Source: Sporosarcina jeotgali (lineage in GTDB: Bacteria > Bacillota > Bacilli > Bacillales_A > Planococcaceae). From it: DNA of 64,000 nt. The first letter of the stretch is position 1, and every line of letters starts with the position of its first letter. Where the stretch lies: the NCBI RefSeq assembly GCF_033304595.1, contig NZ_CP116341.1, positions 105,001-169,000 on the forward strand. Reading direction: 5' to 3'. The position numbers and the translations under genes were made by a program. Under the pieces are notes generated by a model, which worked only from the letters and a program-made list of their open reading frames with translations, did no database searches and was not told the origin of the DNA. Shown piece after piece: positions 39,013 through 47,341 of the stretch.

Positions 39013-39051
39013 AAAAACGTCTGGACTGCATTAAAGCAGTCCAGACGTTTT
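39013..39051 (-). terminator. Terminator of the EamA transporter gene
   Basis: AAAACGTCTGGACTGC / GCAGTCCAGACGTTTT, perfect. Confidence 0.9.
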
Positions 39052-39939
39052 GTTCAGGGCTCGTTTAACTCGCCGTTGTGCAAGCGAAGGTAATGTCATC
39101 CCGATTAGTATGATGAAGATCCCGATGATTTGGATAAACGTTATATGTTCTCCGACCAATACAACGGAAGCAGTCATAGCAACCGGGAGCTCCATGGCGC
39201 TAAGAATAGAGGTCATAGCCGTCCCGACTTTTGGAACGGCGATCGAAAAGAGATAAATAGGAATAATGATCCCGAATAGGCCGAGAACCAGCCCGTATAG
39301 TAAGAGACTTGACGTGAATAATTGTCCCGTCCAAACAATTTCAGGGGATTGGAAACACATAATGACAATCGCTGCAAAAAACGAAGTGAACAGCAAGCGG
39401 GTAGTAGTGTCCATCCCTTCGACAGCTTTCTGATTTGCCATCACAAAAGAAGCGAAGCTTGTTGCAGAAGCTAATCCGAATGCCCAACCTTGCCACGGGA
39501 TGCCGCTTAAATCTACATTTAAGATTCCTGCTGCGAAAATCGTTCCTGAAAATAAGAAAATGAGTGAGATGACTTCAACCCTTTTTGGGTAACGACGCCG
39601 TGCAATACAGTCAAACAGCATCCCGATCCATGTGAATTGAAAGAGCATAACAACAGCTAGTGAAGCAGGCATATATTCAACGGTTTTTCCGTAAACAATA
39701 CCTGTTAAAGCGGTGAAAAATCCCGCAAGTATAAGTGTCCAGCCTCCACCAAAGCGAGGGCGTTTGTGCTGAATGATAACGAACAGTAAAATAGCGATTA
39801 GAAAACCGATCGTATATTGGCTGGTAACAGCTTGAGAAGCCGTGTACCCATCTTTAATTGCTAATTTAACAATTGATGAAAGAATTCCGTAACTGCTGGA
39901 AGCAATGATTACGAGCAACGGATAAAACCAGAATTTCAT
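39031..39939 (-). CDS. EamA/DMT-family transporter
   Basis: 302 aa, ten hydrophobic helices in two EamA halves (about 5-135 and 150-290). The second half ends with TSILSAMELPVAMTASVVLV. Small-molecule exporter of unknown substrate. RBS TTAGGAGGAA. The terminator arms overlap the last codons. Confidence 0.88.
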   Translation of the reverse strand: MKFWFYPLLVIIASSSYGILSSIVKLAIKDGYTASQAVTSQYTIGFLIAILLFVIIQHKRPRFGGGWTLILAGFFTALTGIVYGKTVEYMPASLAVVMLFQFTWIGMLFDCIARRRYPKRVEVISLIFLFSGTIFAAGILNVDLSGIPWQGWAFGLASATSFASFVMANQKAVEGMDTTTRLLFTSFFAAIVIMCFQSPEIVWTGQLFTSSLLLYGLVLGLFGIIIPIYLFSIAVPKVGTAMTSILSAMELPVAMTASVVLVGEHITFIQIIGIFIILIGMTLPSLAQRRVKRALNKTSGLL

Positions 39940-40035
39940 AAAGCAATTCCTCCTAAGCTAACTAGTATATCATGCTCATTTCCATTTTGAAACATAAGAT
40001 GTCTAACCTCTTTTATTTCCCGGGAAATAGAAACA

Positions 40036-40066
40036 CAAAAAGACACCCTCAATGAAGAAGGTGTCC
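40036..40066 (-). terminator. Terminator
   Basis: GACACC / GGTGTC stem with T5 tail on the minus strand, ending the 40.1-40.65 kb pair. Confidence 0.7.
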
Positions 40067-40076
40067 ATGAAAAGTA

Positions 40077-40319
40077 CTATCGCCCATTATACTTTTCTTC
40101 GCTTGAAGACTGATCTTTAGATTTTCGATGATTTTCTTGTTTTTCTTCTTCCCATTCCATCCTTGTGTCTTCCACAGGAACAGCATCCACGGTCTGCATA
40201 TCCTCATGCATATCGAAAAGGGACTCCTTATCTGTTCTGACCGCGTCTGGATTATCCAAATAGGGTTGTACAACCTCTTTACGGTCTTCGGATGTAAAAG
40301 ACTTTTTCTTGTCGTTCAT
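40077..40319 (-). CDS. Small hydrophilic hypothetical protein
   Basis: 80 aa, highly charged, no hydrophobic segment, probably disordered (MNDKKKSFTSEDRKEVVQPY start, Lys/Glu/Ser-rich end). RBS AAAGGAGG. Lies 21 nt after the DUF3243 gene and is likely co-transcribed. Function not recognised. Confidence 0.65.
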   Translation of the reverse strand: MNDKKKSFTSEDRKEVVQPYLDNPDAVRTDKESLFDMHEDMQTVDAVPVEDTRMEWEEEKQENHRKSKDQSSSEEKYNGR

Positions 40320-40340
40320 AACTAGTCCTCCTTTAAGGAG

Positions 40341-40655
40341 TTACTCCGCTTTGACGAGCTTCAGCAAAAGACTGGACAGTGCTTTTTGCTCTTCTTTATC
40401 TCCGACCTTCCAGAGTTCTTGAAGGACGTATTGTTCACGATTTTTAGGTTCTTCATGCTTTGCAAGGTAGCCTGCTACATATTCCGTAGCTTTCGTGAGC
40501 TGTTCTTCACTTAGTCCTAACTTTTCACCTTTGTTTACTTTGTCGGAAAGATAATCCTTAAACGATGTAAAGTTCTTTAAAATATCTTCCTTCTTTTCAC
40601 TGTCCATTTTGTTCAGTTCGCCTTCAACTTTGCCTTTAACGTCCATAGGAAGCAT
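40341..40655 (-). CDS. DUF3243 family protein (YmfJ-like)
   Basis: 104 aa helical soluble protein with ILKNFTSFKDYLSDKVNKGE and LGLSEEQLTKATEYVAGYLA, the DUF3243 core. Two candidate starts: ATG 40655 (RBS AAGGAG only 3 nt away) or the in-frame ATG three codons later (MDVKGKV, 12 nt away). I keep the first. Function unknown. Confidence 0.75.
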   Translation of the reverse strand: MLPMDVKGKVEGELNKMDSEKKEDILKNFTSFKDYLSDKVNKGEKLGLSEEQLTKATEYVAGYLAKHEEPKNREQYVLQELWKVGDKEEQKALSSLLLKLVKAE

Positions 40656-40719
40656 TCACTCCTTCTATTTGATACTAATAGTATTGACTAATCGAGAAAA
40701 AATAAACATTAAAAGAAGT

Positions 40720-40746
40720 GTTTCTAAAGTTGTCTGTTTGGGGAAT
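40720..40746 (+). promoter_or_regulatory. SigB-type promoter of the GSP17M-like gene
   Basis: -35 GTTTCT and -10 GGGAAT separated by 15 bp, 53 nt before the ATG. Fits the GTTTAA-N13/15-GGGTAT consensus for the general stress sigma factor. Confidence 0.6.
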
Positions 40747-40798
40747 AGATACATACATATGGTCTGATTAATTTTAAAGGGAAGGAAGTGAACGAATC

Positions 40799-41302
40799 AT
40801 GAAAAAAAAACGGTATGTAGGTACATTCCATTCGATTGATAATGTGCTGATAAAAATTACGGAGCTGAAGTCGTTCGGATATAACAAGGACGAAATTTTG
40901 GCGGTATCCAATTTAGATGACAACGATCGGATGCTGGAAGATCAAACAGATATTGTATTAGCCACAAGAGAACAAGATGGCTTCCTAGGGCGTATGAAAT
41001 TCTTTTTTACAAATGAGCAGCCTGCGAAAGAAGCTTTTGAACAGCTCGGTTTCAATGAACAGCAAACAAAAGCATTTTACAACGAAGTCAAAGACGGCGG
41101 TGTCGCTTTATTTGTATTGGATGATCCAGAATCTCCCCGCCACCCGGATCCCTCAAGTGAAAACAGCAAGGTCAATGCGATTTCTACAGACAGTTCGAGT
41201 GGAATATCGGATAGCGGGGCTCCGCTTGAAAATGCAGGTGAAGATGCCGAAGCGGAAGAAAACGCTGGCAGATACCCGCGTATAAATACGAATAATCTTT
41301 AA
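40799..41302 (+). CDS. General stress protein 17M-like (YflT domain)
   Basis: 167 aa. Residues 1-105 match the YflT/GSP17M domain (YVGTFHSIDNVLIKITELKS, LGFNEQQTKAFYNEVKDGGV). The remaining 60 residues are acidic Ser/Asp/Glu-rich and probably disordered. Relatives in B. subtilis are SigB-induced, and a SigB-like promoter is present here. RBS GGGAAGGAAG. Confidence 0.85.
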   Translation: MKKKRYVGTFHSIDNVLIKITELKSFGYNKDEILAVSNLDDNDRMLEDQTDIVLATREQDGFLGRMKFFFTNEQPAKEAFEQLGFNEQQTKAFYNEVKDGGVALFVLDDPESPRHPDPSSENSKVNAISTDSSSGISDSGAPLENAGEDAEAEENAGRYPRINTNNL

Positions 41303-41305
41303 CGC

Positions 41306-41335
41306 AAAACCCGACTCATAAAAAGTCGGGTTTTG
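41306..41335 (+). terminator. Terminator of the GSP17M-like gene
   Basis: AAAACCCGACT / AGTCGGGTTTT, perfect 11-bp stem. Confidence 0.88.
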
Positions 41336-41400
41336 TATGTCAATACATCATTTTCATTGTTCTCCGGCTCTGTCAGCAAGGGGAAAAATTCGGCATTAAA

Positions 41401-41449
41401 AAAGGTTGCAAGCAGGCCATGGAAACATGACTCGCTTGCAACCTTTTTC
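41401..41449 (-). terminator. Terminator of the csbD-like gene
   Basis: AAAGGTTGCAAGC / GCTTGCAACCTTT with a long loop; T-run on both sides. Confidence 0.85.
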
Positions 41450-41453
41450 TAAT

Positions 41454-41636
41454 TTAATGGCGATCGTCTTTCATTTCGCCAATCTTTTCTTGAACTTCAC
41501 CCTTCATCTTATCGTACTTACCATCTGCTTGTTTTTTAGCATCGCCAGTTGCATTACCATATTGGTCTTTTGCTTCACCTTTAGCTTTGTTCACTGCGCC
41601 TTTTACTTTGTCTGAAAAACCATGATCTTCACTCAT
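41454..41636 (-). CDS. CsbD-family stress protein
   Basis: 60 aa from ATG 41636 (RBS AGGAGG, spacing 7). Hydrophilic, with the CsbD pattern DKVKGAVNKAKGEAKDQYGN and KADGKYDKMKG-like repeats. CsbD is a SigB-controlled protein of unknown molecular role in B. subtilis; the promoter upstream here is a near-perfect SigB site. Confidence 0.92.
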   Translation of the reverse strand: MSEDHGFSDKVKGAVNKAKGEAKDQYGNATGDAKKQADGKYDKMKGEVQEKIGEMKDDRH

Positions 41637-41669
41637 CAAAAAACCTCCTAAGTTGTATGTAGTCTTTTA

Positions 41670-41695
41670 ATACCCCTGCATAGCAAAGGTTAAAC
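41670..41695 (-). promoter_or_regulatory. SigB promoter of csbD
   Basis: On the minus strand GTTTAA-N14-GGGTAT, identical to the B. subtilis SigB consensus, about 35 nt before the start. Confidence 0.82.
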
Positions 41696-41854
41696 ACAGA
41701 TTGAAACCGGGTATAGATATTACCGACTAATAGAACCATAAGAGAATGGACCTTCACTCTTAATTGGAAATAGGTCGAATCAAGTCTATTGGAAACACAA
41801 AATTATTTGTATACTTATTAGTAAATACTTTTATAAATTCCCGGAGGTGATGAG

Positions 41855-42262
41855 ATGATTCGCAAGGGAAGATTTGCCCGCTGGAATGAGAAAGAATATG
41901 AAATCAGTTCTAGAAACAAACAAATTTACTTAGCGACAACAGATGCAAAGGAATTGAACAATGGATTTTCACGTATGGGCGGCTCTACTGCCACGTTACT
42001 CAGACCAGTGGATGTAAAAGAGCTGGAAGACGCATATGAAATTGTGCCTTATGCAATACTTGAGGGTCATCGATTTGCGATTGAAGGACTTGATCCTCTT
42101 ACTGGAATGGTGAAATTAGTGACCAACAACGCGTATGCGGTTAAAAAAGTGGAACTGCACCCATATGGCAGTGACGCATACATGATCGAACTTCCTTATA
42201 AGAGCATTACTGTAGAAGAAGACCGTATTCCAATACTTGGTTTTGAAAATAAATTCGTCTAA
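41855..42262 (+). CDS. Hypothetical protein
   Basis: 135 aa soluble, beta-rich looking protein (GRFARWNEKEYEISSRNKQI, YGSDAYMIELPYKSITVEED), no signal peptide or membrane helix. RBS CCGGAGGTGATGAG is strong. It sits within the stress-protein cluster but I see no clear SigB site. Family not recognised. Confidence 0.75.
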   Translation: MIRKGRFARWNEKEYEISSRNKQIYLATTDAKELNNGFSRMGGSTATLLRPVDVKELEDAYEIVPYAILEGHRFAIEGLDPLTGMVKLVTNNAYAVKKVELHPYGSDAYMIELPYKSITVEEDRIPILGFENKFV

Positions 42263-42302
42263 AAAGCCCGTTCGCCTCTATAAAAGAGACGAACGGGTTT
42301 TG
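42262..42302 (+). terminator. Terminator
   Basis: AAAGCCCGTTCG-CCTC...GAGA-CGAACGGGTTTT following the 135-aa gene. Confidence 0.85.
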
Positions 42303-42369
42303 CTGATTCAAAGATAGTTAACTGCATAATGGATGCTCACTTTACGAAATTAGGGAGTGATTCATGTGA

Positions 42370-42561
42370 TTAGCTTAAAAAACTGTCGAGCAGTCCTCTC
42401 TTTTTTGAGGACTCATTTCCTGATGTGTGCTTCCGGTCTCCGCGCATCGGCGTATTTGCAAAATCGTCCACTTGTTTAGAAAGTTTGTCTCGTGAATCTT
42501 TGTTTCTCATCAGGTAAGCCGCGCCTAACCCAATTGCAGCAAGTGCCAACTTTTTTCTCAT
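42370..42561 (-). CDS. Small membrane-anchored hypothetical protein (paralogue A)
   Basis: 63 aa. N-terminal hydrophobic stretch MRKKLALAAIGLGAAYLMRN, then a hydrophilic Lys/Arg/Ser-rich tail. Strikingly similar in its first 35 residues to the 40-aa protein encoded just upstream. RBS AAGGAGG and a SigB-like promoter precede it. Function unknown. Confidence 0.75.
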   Translation of the reverse strand: MRKKLALAAIGLGAAYLMRNKDSRDKLSKQVDDFANTPMRGDRKHTSGNESSKKRGLLDSFLS

Positions 42562-42596
42562 AAAAAATCCTCCTTAAAAATTGTAGTATGTATTAA

Positions 42597-42621
42597 ATTC
42601 CCCGATTTATAAAATACAAAC
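42597..42621 (-). promoter_or_regulatory. SigB-type promoter of paralogue A
   Basis: On the minus strand GTTTGT-N13-GGGAAT, about 35 nt before the start. The -35 lies right after the preceding hairpin. Confidence 0.6.
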
Positions 42622-42622
42622 A

Positions 42623-42645
42623 GCAGCTGGAATATTTCCAGCTGC
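42623..42645 (-). terminator. Terminator between the two paralogues
   Basis: GCAGCTGGAA / TTCCAGCTGC hairpin with a T-rich tail on the minus strand that merges into the next promoter. Confidence 0.6.
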
Positions 42646-42668
42646 CGGTATCGAACCTAGAGCAGAGC

Positions 42669-42791
42669 TTATTTTGAAGAACTGCCTCCTGCGAATGAGT
42701 CAAATTGCTTCATCATCTTAGTCCTGGCATCTTCGTTGCGCATTAAGTACGCAACACCAAGACCGAGAGCCACAAGTGCTGTCTTTTTCAT
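42669..42791 (-). CDS. 40-aa membrane-anchored mini-protein (paralogue B)
   Basis: Starts at ATG 42791 with GAAGGAGTG upstream. MKKTALVALGLGVAYLMRNE is followed by DARTKMMKQFDSFAGG and a SSSK end. It shares the K-K-x-A-L-x-A-x-G-L-G-x-A-Y-L-M-R-N pattern with the 63-aa protein downstream, so the two are paralogues. One membrane helix predicted. The RBS, promoter and paralogy make it a real gene despite its size. Confidence 0.75.
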   Translation of the reverse strand: MKKTALVALGLGVAYLMRNEDARTKMMKQFDSFAGGSSSK

Positions 42792-42833
42792 AATGAAACA
42801 CTCCTTCTCATTTACATTCGATTCACCCCTAAT

Positions 42834-42859
42834 TTACCCATTATCTAAAGTGATTATAC
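42834..42859 (-). promoter_or_regulatory. SigB-like promoter of paralogue B
   Basis: On the minus strand GTATAA-N14-GGGTAA, about 43 nt before the ATG. One mismatch in each hexamer. Confidence 0.5.
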
Positions 42860-42969
42860 AAAAAAAGTCATATTCTCATCGTTTTCTAATGAATCTTTCA
42901 TGATGTTCACATTTCAGTCTTGTAAAGTTGTATTTACAAAGAAAAAACATTTGGAGGAGAGGAAATCAC

Positions 42970-43779
42970 ATGGCGATCGAAATCTTTAGCAGGAAAGAAC
43001 AGAAGTATTTGATCACACGCCGTCAATATAAAGAATTGGTTGAACGTATCGGTCCTAAAATGCGAAATGATAAAAATGGAACTGAAGGAAGATATTCTGT
43101 CACGAGCCTTTACTTCGACAGTGCAGACAAATCCATTTATTTTGAAACGAAAAACAAGTTGAAGTACCGCCAAAAGCTTCGGTTACGTGTTTACGATGAA
43201 GCGGACTTAAACAGCACTGCCTTTTTTGAAGTGAAGCAAAAACATAATAAAGTAGTCAACAAACGTCGTATGCTATTGCCGCTGAGGGAGGCATATCGCT
43301 ATCTGGAAGGTGATACAAAAGAAGATTTATCGGACATCGAGACATCTAATGCCCAAGTCATGAAGGAAATTGATTATTTCCGACAGTACTACAACTTGGA
43401 ACCGGAAATGGTCGTGAGCTACAGTCGACATGCGCTTCATGGAGTAACGGATCCGGAATTGAGAATTACGTTCGATTTCGATCTTCGCTGCAGAAAAAAC
43501 GACTTGCACATCGAGAATGGACCCTATGGAGATCATTTCATCGACTCGGATCTTGTTGTTTTAGAAGTGAAAGTGGATCATGCTGTACCCCTGTGGCTTG
43601 CACGGATGTTGCAAGATTTGAACTGCGAACAGCGCAGTGCGTCAAAGTTTTGCACAAGTACCGAATTATTAAGCGGGGAAGTAATTCCGCAAACGGGATA
43701 TACAGAACCGAAAGAATTAGAACAACCAACAATTGGAGGAATGGAAGATGGATCAGATCACGAGCTTGTTTACATTTAA
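42970..43779 (+). CDS. VTC-domain polyphosphate polymerase-like protein
   Basis: 269 aa from ATG 42970 (RBS GGAGGAGAGG); an upstream in-frame extension lacks support. The VTC tunnel fold is indicated by RKEQKYLITRRQYKEL, YSVTSLYFDSADKSIYFETK, KLRLRVYDEA, FFEVKQKHNKVVNKRR, DLVVLEVKVDH and the alternating Arg/Lys/Glu strands that bind triphosphate. Eukaryotic Vtc4 makes polyphosphate; bacterial relatives occur in pairs with DUF4956 proteins, as here (overlap 32 bp). Activity is inferred. Confidence 0.85.
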   Translation: MAIEIFSRKEQKYLITRRQYKELVERIGPKMRNDKNGTEGRYSVTSLYFDSADKSIYFETKNKLKYRQKLRLRVYDEADLNSTAFFEVKQKHNKVVNKRRMLLPLREAYRYLEGDTKEDLSDIETSNAQVMKEIDYFRQYYNLEPEMVVSYSRHALHGVTDPELRITFDFDLRCRKNDLHIENGPYGDHFIDSDLVVLEVKVDHAVPLWLARMLQDLNCEQRSASKFCTSTELLSGEVIPQTGYTEPKELEQPTIGGMEDGSDHELVYI

Positions 43780-44431
43780 TGGAGTAGAGGGTTCACCAAC
43801 AATTTGGATGAGTCTTGCAGCAATGGTTTTAGCATTTGTACTTAGTTTAATCATTACAAAAGTGTACCAAATCACGTTTACAGGAGAGCGGTATTCACAA
43901 GCGTTTGTCCATACGATCATTATGATGAGTGTGGTTGTGTCGGTTGTAATGAATGTAGTCAGCGGTAATGATGGAGTTGCATTTGGGTTGTTTGCTGTAT
44001 TCTCTTTAATCCGTTTCCGAAGCGCCGTTACAAACGCAAAAGACATTGCTTACATTTTCTTCGGACTATGTGTCGGGATGACAGCGGGGCTTATGCAGTT
44101 CCCGCTTGCGATTGTGTTGACACTGTTTGCTAGTTTGATTTTCTACTTCTTGTACAAAGTAGATTATGGCAAAGGAAAAGATACACAGCTGCTGAAAGTG
44201 ACTGTGCCTGAGAACTTGAATCACGAAAACTTATTAGATGATATTTTAGATGAAAAAACTGACTTCTACCAGCTTCGACAAGTGGAAACTACGAATCTGG
44301 GTACGATGATCTTATATACATTTGCCATCCGCAGTAAAGTCGAAACAAAAGACCAAGTTCTTCTTGATGCTATCCGTGAACGCAATGCGAACTTGAAAGT
44401 ATCGCTTTCTTACTTAGAAATGCGCGACTAA
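43748..44431 (+). CDS. DUF4956 membrane protein
   Basis: 227 aa from ATG 43748 (RBS TTGGAGGAA). Four hydrophobic segments (about 20-40, 55-75, 85-130), with the conserved GLFAVFSLIRFRSAVTNAKD (about 80-100), then a cytosolic ferredoxin-like domain (LLKVTVPENLNHENLLDDIL onward). DUF4956 proteins are the usual partners of bacterial VTC proteins; joint function unproven. Confidence 0.9.
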   Translation: MDQITSLFTFNGVEGSPTIWMSLAAMVLAFVLSLIITKVYQITFTGERYSQAFVHTIIMMSVVVSVVMNVVSGNDGVAFGLFAVFSLIRFRSAVTNAKDIAYIFFGLCVGMTAGLMQFPLAIVLTLFASLIFYFLYKVDYGKGKDTQLLKVTVPENLNHENLLDDILDEKTDFYQLRQVETTNLGTMILYTFAIRSKVETKDQVLLDAIRERNANLKVSLSYLEMRD

Positions 44432-44440
44432 CTGAAATAG

Positions 44441-44475
44441 AAATCATCCCTTATCTTAAAGGGGTGATTTTTTTG
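44441..44475 (+). terminator. Terminator
   Basis: AATCATCCC / GGGGTGATT stem (one G-U) followed by T7. Confidence 0.8.
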
Positions 44476-44554
44476 TTCCGTGTTCGACACGATGCACGGA
44501 AACTCGTATACTAATAACAACTAAACAATATATAATTTGGAAGGAGGCTGTATC

Positions 44555-45634
44555 TTGACTAAGAAGTTGTGGTTCCAGTCAGGTGTCGCCATTTTACTGG
44601 CATTATTGATTATTAAATTCTTTTTAGAAATCAATTACATCTTTGCACCAGTTGGTATTATTGCAAAAGCTATTATCCTGCCGCTCGTTTTAGGTGGTGT
44701 GCTGTATTACATGACAGAACCGATCCAGCGTTTCCTAGAAAAGCGGAAAGTACCCAGATGGGGGAGCATTTTAATCATTTTCGTCATCTTAATCGGAGGC
44801 GTTTATGCGTTCTCTGCAGTTGTCGGCCCGCCTATTGCAAATGAGGTTAACAAATTGATCGATAATGGACCGACGATTACCAAAGAACTGACTCATTTAA
44901 AAGATGTGGCGCTTGAACAGAAGAAAGATTTACCTCCTCAACTAGAGGAATCACTCAATAGTGCAGCTGATAAAATCCAGTCCTATGCGCTGAAATTTGG
45001 CGGCTGGTTTGTTTCATTCTTACAATCATTCGTTCAAGCGATTGTTTTACTTGTACTCGTACCTTTCTTCTTCGTCTTTATGTTGAAAGATCATGAGAAA
45101 TTGGCACCTAAGATTTACAAGTATTTCAATGGGAAGCGCCGTGAGTGGGTTAAGAAAACAATTCATGACATTGACCACGTGCTGCGCAGCTACATTCAAG
45201 GACAATTTTTAATCAGTGCGATTCTCGCAACGATTATTTTAATCGGTTATTGGATTATTGGTCTGCAATATGCACTGCTCATCGCCATTTTTACGTTGTT
45301 TATGAACCTGATTCCATTTATCGGCCCGTGGATTGCCGTAATGCCTGCAATTCTCATCGCATTTGCCCAAGATCCGAAATTGGTCATTTGGGTGGCAGTC
45401 ATCACGTTAATCGCGAACCAAGTGGATAGTAACTTCATTACCCCTAACGTAATGGGGAAATCACTCGACATTCATCCGCTTACCGTCATCACCTTGCTAC
45501 TTGCAGCTGGTAATATTGCAGGGTTTGTCGGAATTATCGTGGCTGTACCTGTATATGGAGTAGCAAAAGTCATCGTCACTAACATTTACGCAGCTCGAAA
45601 AGATATTAAAAAAACCGCCACCAAGACGGTTTAA
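44555..45634 (+). CDS. AI-2E/PerM-family permease
   Basis: 359 aa with a TTG start chosen because AAGGAGG lies 8 nt upstream. Eight hydrophobic segments; family motifs LVPFFFVFMLKDHEKL (about 165-180), HVLRSYIQGQ (about 205), PFIGPWIAVMPAILIA and DSNFITPNVMGKSLDIHPL (about 290-308). The family includes TqsA and Na+/H+ exchanger-like proteins, so transport of AI-2 is only one option. Confidence 0.9.
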   Translation: MTKKLWFQSGVAILLALLIIKFFLEINYIFAPVGIIAKAIILPLVLGGVLYYMTEPIQRFLEKRKVPRWGSILIIFVILIGGVYAFSAVVGPPIANEVNKLIDNGPTITKELTHLKDVALEQKKDLPPQLEESLNSAADKIQSYALKFGGWFVSFLQSFVQAIVLLVLVPFFFVFMLKDHEKLAPKIYKYFNGKRREWVKKTIHDIDHVLRSYIQGQFLISAILATIILIGYWIIGLQYALLIAIFTLFMNLIPFIGPWIAVMPAILIAFAQDPKLVIWVAVITLIANQVDSNFITPNVMGKSLDIHPLTVITLLLAAGNIAGFVGIIVAVPVYGVAKVIVTNIYAARKDIKKTATKTV

Positions 45635-45671
45635 AAAACTCCGCATCCGATAGTGGGTGCGGAGTTTTTTT
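45635..45671 (+). terminator. Terminator
   Basis: AACTCCGCATCC / GGTGCGGAGTT followed by T7. Confidence 0.9.
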
Positions 45672-45720
45672 GTGCAACTGCCCACCCAGCCTAGTAGGCC
45701 GGCGCATAGATTGAGGTGAG

Positions 45721-46548
45721 GTGGTGAAAGTGACTCAGTCAGGTAAACTTGCGCAAGATCCAGTGCGCGTAGAACGAGCCGAATGGAAACGTCAGCAAAC
45801 GAAAGCCCGATTGCAGCAGTTGCTCACAGTCGTTTCTCCAGTTTTTTTACTTGTGCTCTGGGAAGTGCTATCCAGAACAGGCGTCATGGATATCCGTTTC
45901 TTCCCGCCGCCGACTGCGATTCTGCATACATTCTGGGAACTGCTAGTTAGCGGAGCAATCGCAGAACATGTAGGTGTCTCCTTGTACCGGATTGCATTAG
46001 GATTTCTTGCAGGTGTGATTCCAGGAATCATTATTGGACTAATGATGGGGCTATTTACGCCGATTCGGCACTTTGTTTCGCCTCTTGTGATGGCGCTAAT
46101 GCCGATTCCTACACTAGCCTTGCTTCCGATCATCATTATTCTATTCGGAATTGGAGATTTGTCGAAAGTCATCACAATTGCAGGAAGTGTTTTCTTCCCA
46201 GTCGTCATTAATACGGCTGCAGGTGTTCTTAACATCGACAAAATATACCTAGATGTCGCGAACAACTATGGGGCGAGCAAGTCTCAATTCTTTTTCAAAA
46301 TCGCACTGCCTGGGGCACTTCCGGTTATGTTGGAAGGAATACAAATGGGGCAGGCGATTGCGCTGTTAACAATCGTGGCGGCGGAAATGATGGGTGCAAC
46401 TTCTGGTATCGGGTATCTGATTTGGACGTCGTACAAAGCGTTTCTTCTTCAAAATATGTTTGTTGGGTTAATCATGATTTCGTTCTTTGGTTATTTGTTC
46501 TCGTTGCTGTTAAGGGGTCTTCAGAAAAAACTGCTGCCGTGGAGGTGA
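45721..46548 (+). CDS. NitT/TauT-type ABC transporter permease
   Basis: 275 aa, tandem GTG codons at the start with GAGGTGAG upstream. Six helices; EAA loop DVANNYGASKSQFFFKIALPGALPVM (shown by ANNYGASKSQFFFKIALPGA, about 180-200). Family relatives move sulfonates, nitrate or thiamine precursors. First gene of a three-gene operon. Confidence 0.9.
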   Translation: MVKVTQSGKLAQDPVRVERAEWKRQQTKARLQQLLTVVSPVFLLVLWEVLSRTGVMDIRFFPPPTAILHTFWELLVSGAIAEHVGVSLYRIALGFLAGVIPGIIIGLMMGLFTPIRHFVSPLVMALMPIPTLALLPIIIILFGIGDLSKVITIAGSVFFPVVINTAAGVLNIDKIYLDVANNYGASKSQFFFKIALPGALPVMLEGIQMGQAIALLTIVAAEMMGATSGIGYLIWTSYKAFLLQNMFVGLIMISFFGYLFSLLLRGLQKKLLPWR

Positions 46549-46552
46549 ACAG

Positions 46553-47326
46553 ATGCCCCCTAAAATTGAAATTGATGATTTGACGAAAGTGTTTGTGAAG
46601 AAAACAGGAAGTGTGACAGCGCTGCAAAATAGCTCAATGACCATTGAAGACGGCGAGTTTGTCTGTCTGGTTGGTCCGAGCGGATGCGGCAAAACTACGC
46701 TGCTGCGCATTCTGGCTGGACTTGAGAAACATAGTGCCGGAACTTTTAAGATTAACGCTGAACAGTCGAAGCGCCCGTTGCAATCCATGGTGTTTCAAGA
46801 AAAAGGGATATTACCGTGGATGACTGTTAAAGACAACGTCGCATTCGGTCTCTCGATGCGTAAGGTTTCGAAGGACGTCATTGCAAAACAAACAGCTTAT
46901 TATTTGGAGAAAACCGGTCTCACCCAATTTGCTAATCTTTATCCGAGTGAATTGTCTGGAGGTATGAAGCAGCGTGTCAGTATTGCCCGTGCGTTTGCCA
47001 ATGACCCAGAGATTTTGTTAATGGATGAACCATTTGCTGCTTTAGATGAACAAAATAAGTTTATCCTTCAAGAAGAATTGTTAAGTATTTGGGCGGAAAC
47101 GAAAAAAACAGTGCTGTTCATCACCCATAGTATTGACGAAGCATTGATGCTCAGCGATCGAATCTTACTTATGAGTGCACAGCCAGGGCAAATCATTCAG
47201 GAAGTCAGAATTGACCGCCCGCGTCCGCGAAAAATCGAGGAAATACGGAAAGATCCCGAATTGGCAGCACAGTTTGTCGATATCTGGCAGCATCTGCAAA
47301 AAGAAGTGCAGAAATCGAGAACATGA
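46553..47326 (+). CDS. NitT/TauT-type ABC transporter ATPase
   Basis: 257 aa. Walker A GPSGCGKTT (about 43), signature LSGGMKQRVSIARAFA (about 138), Walker B EILLMDEPFAALDEQ, H-loop FITHSIDEA. Begins 4 nt after the permease stop. Confidence 0.93.
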   Translation: MPPKIEIDDLTKVFVKKTGSVTALQNSSMTIEDGEFVCLVGPSGCGKTTLLRILAGLEKHSAGTFKINAEQSKRPLQSMVFQEKGILPWMTVKDNVAFGLSMRKVSKDVIAKQTAYYLEKTGLTQFANLYPSELSGGMKQRVSIARAFANDPEILLMDEPFAALDEQNKFILQEELLSIWAETKKTVLFITHSIDEALMLSDRILLMSAQPGQIIQEVRIDRPRPRKIEEIRKDPELAAQFVDIWQHLQKEVQKSRT

Positions 47327-47341
47327 CGAAAGGGGAAGCGT

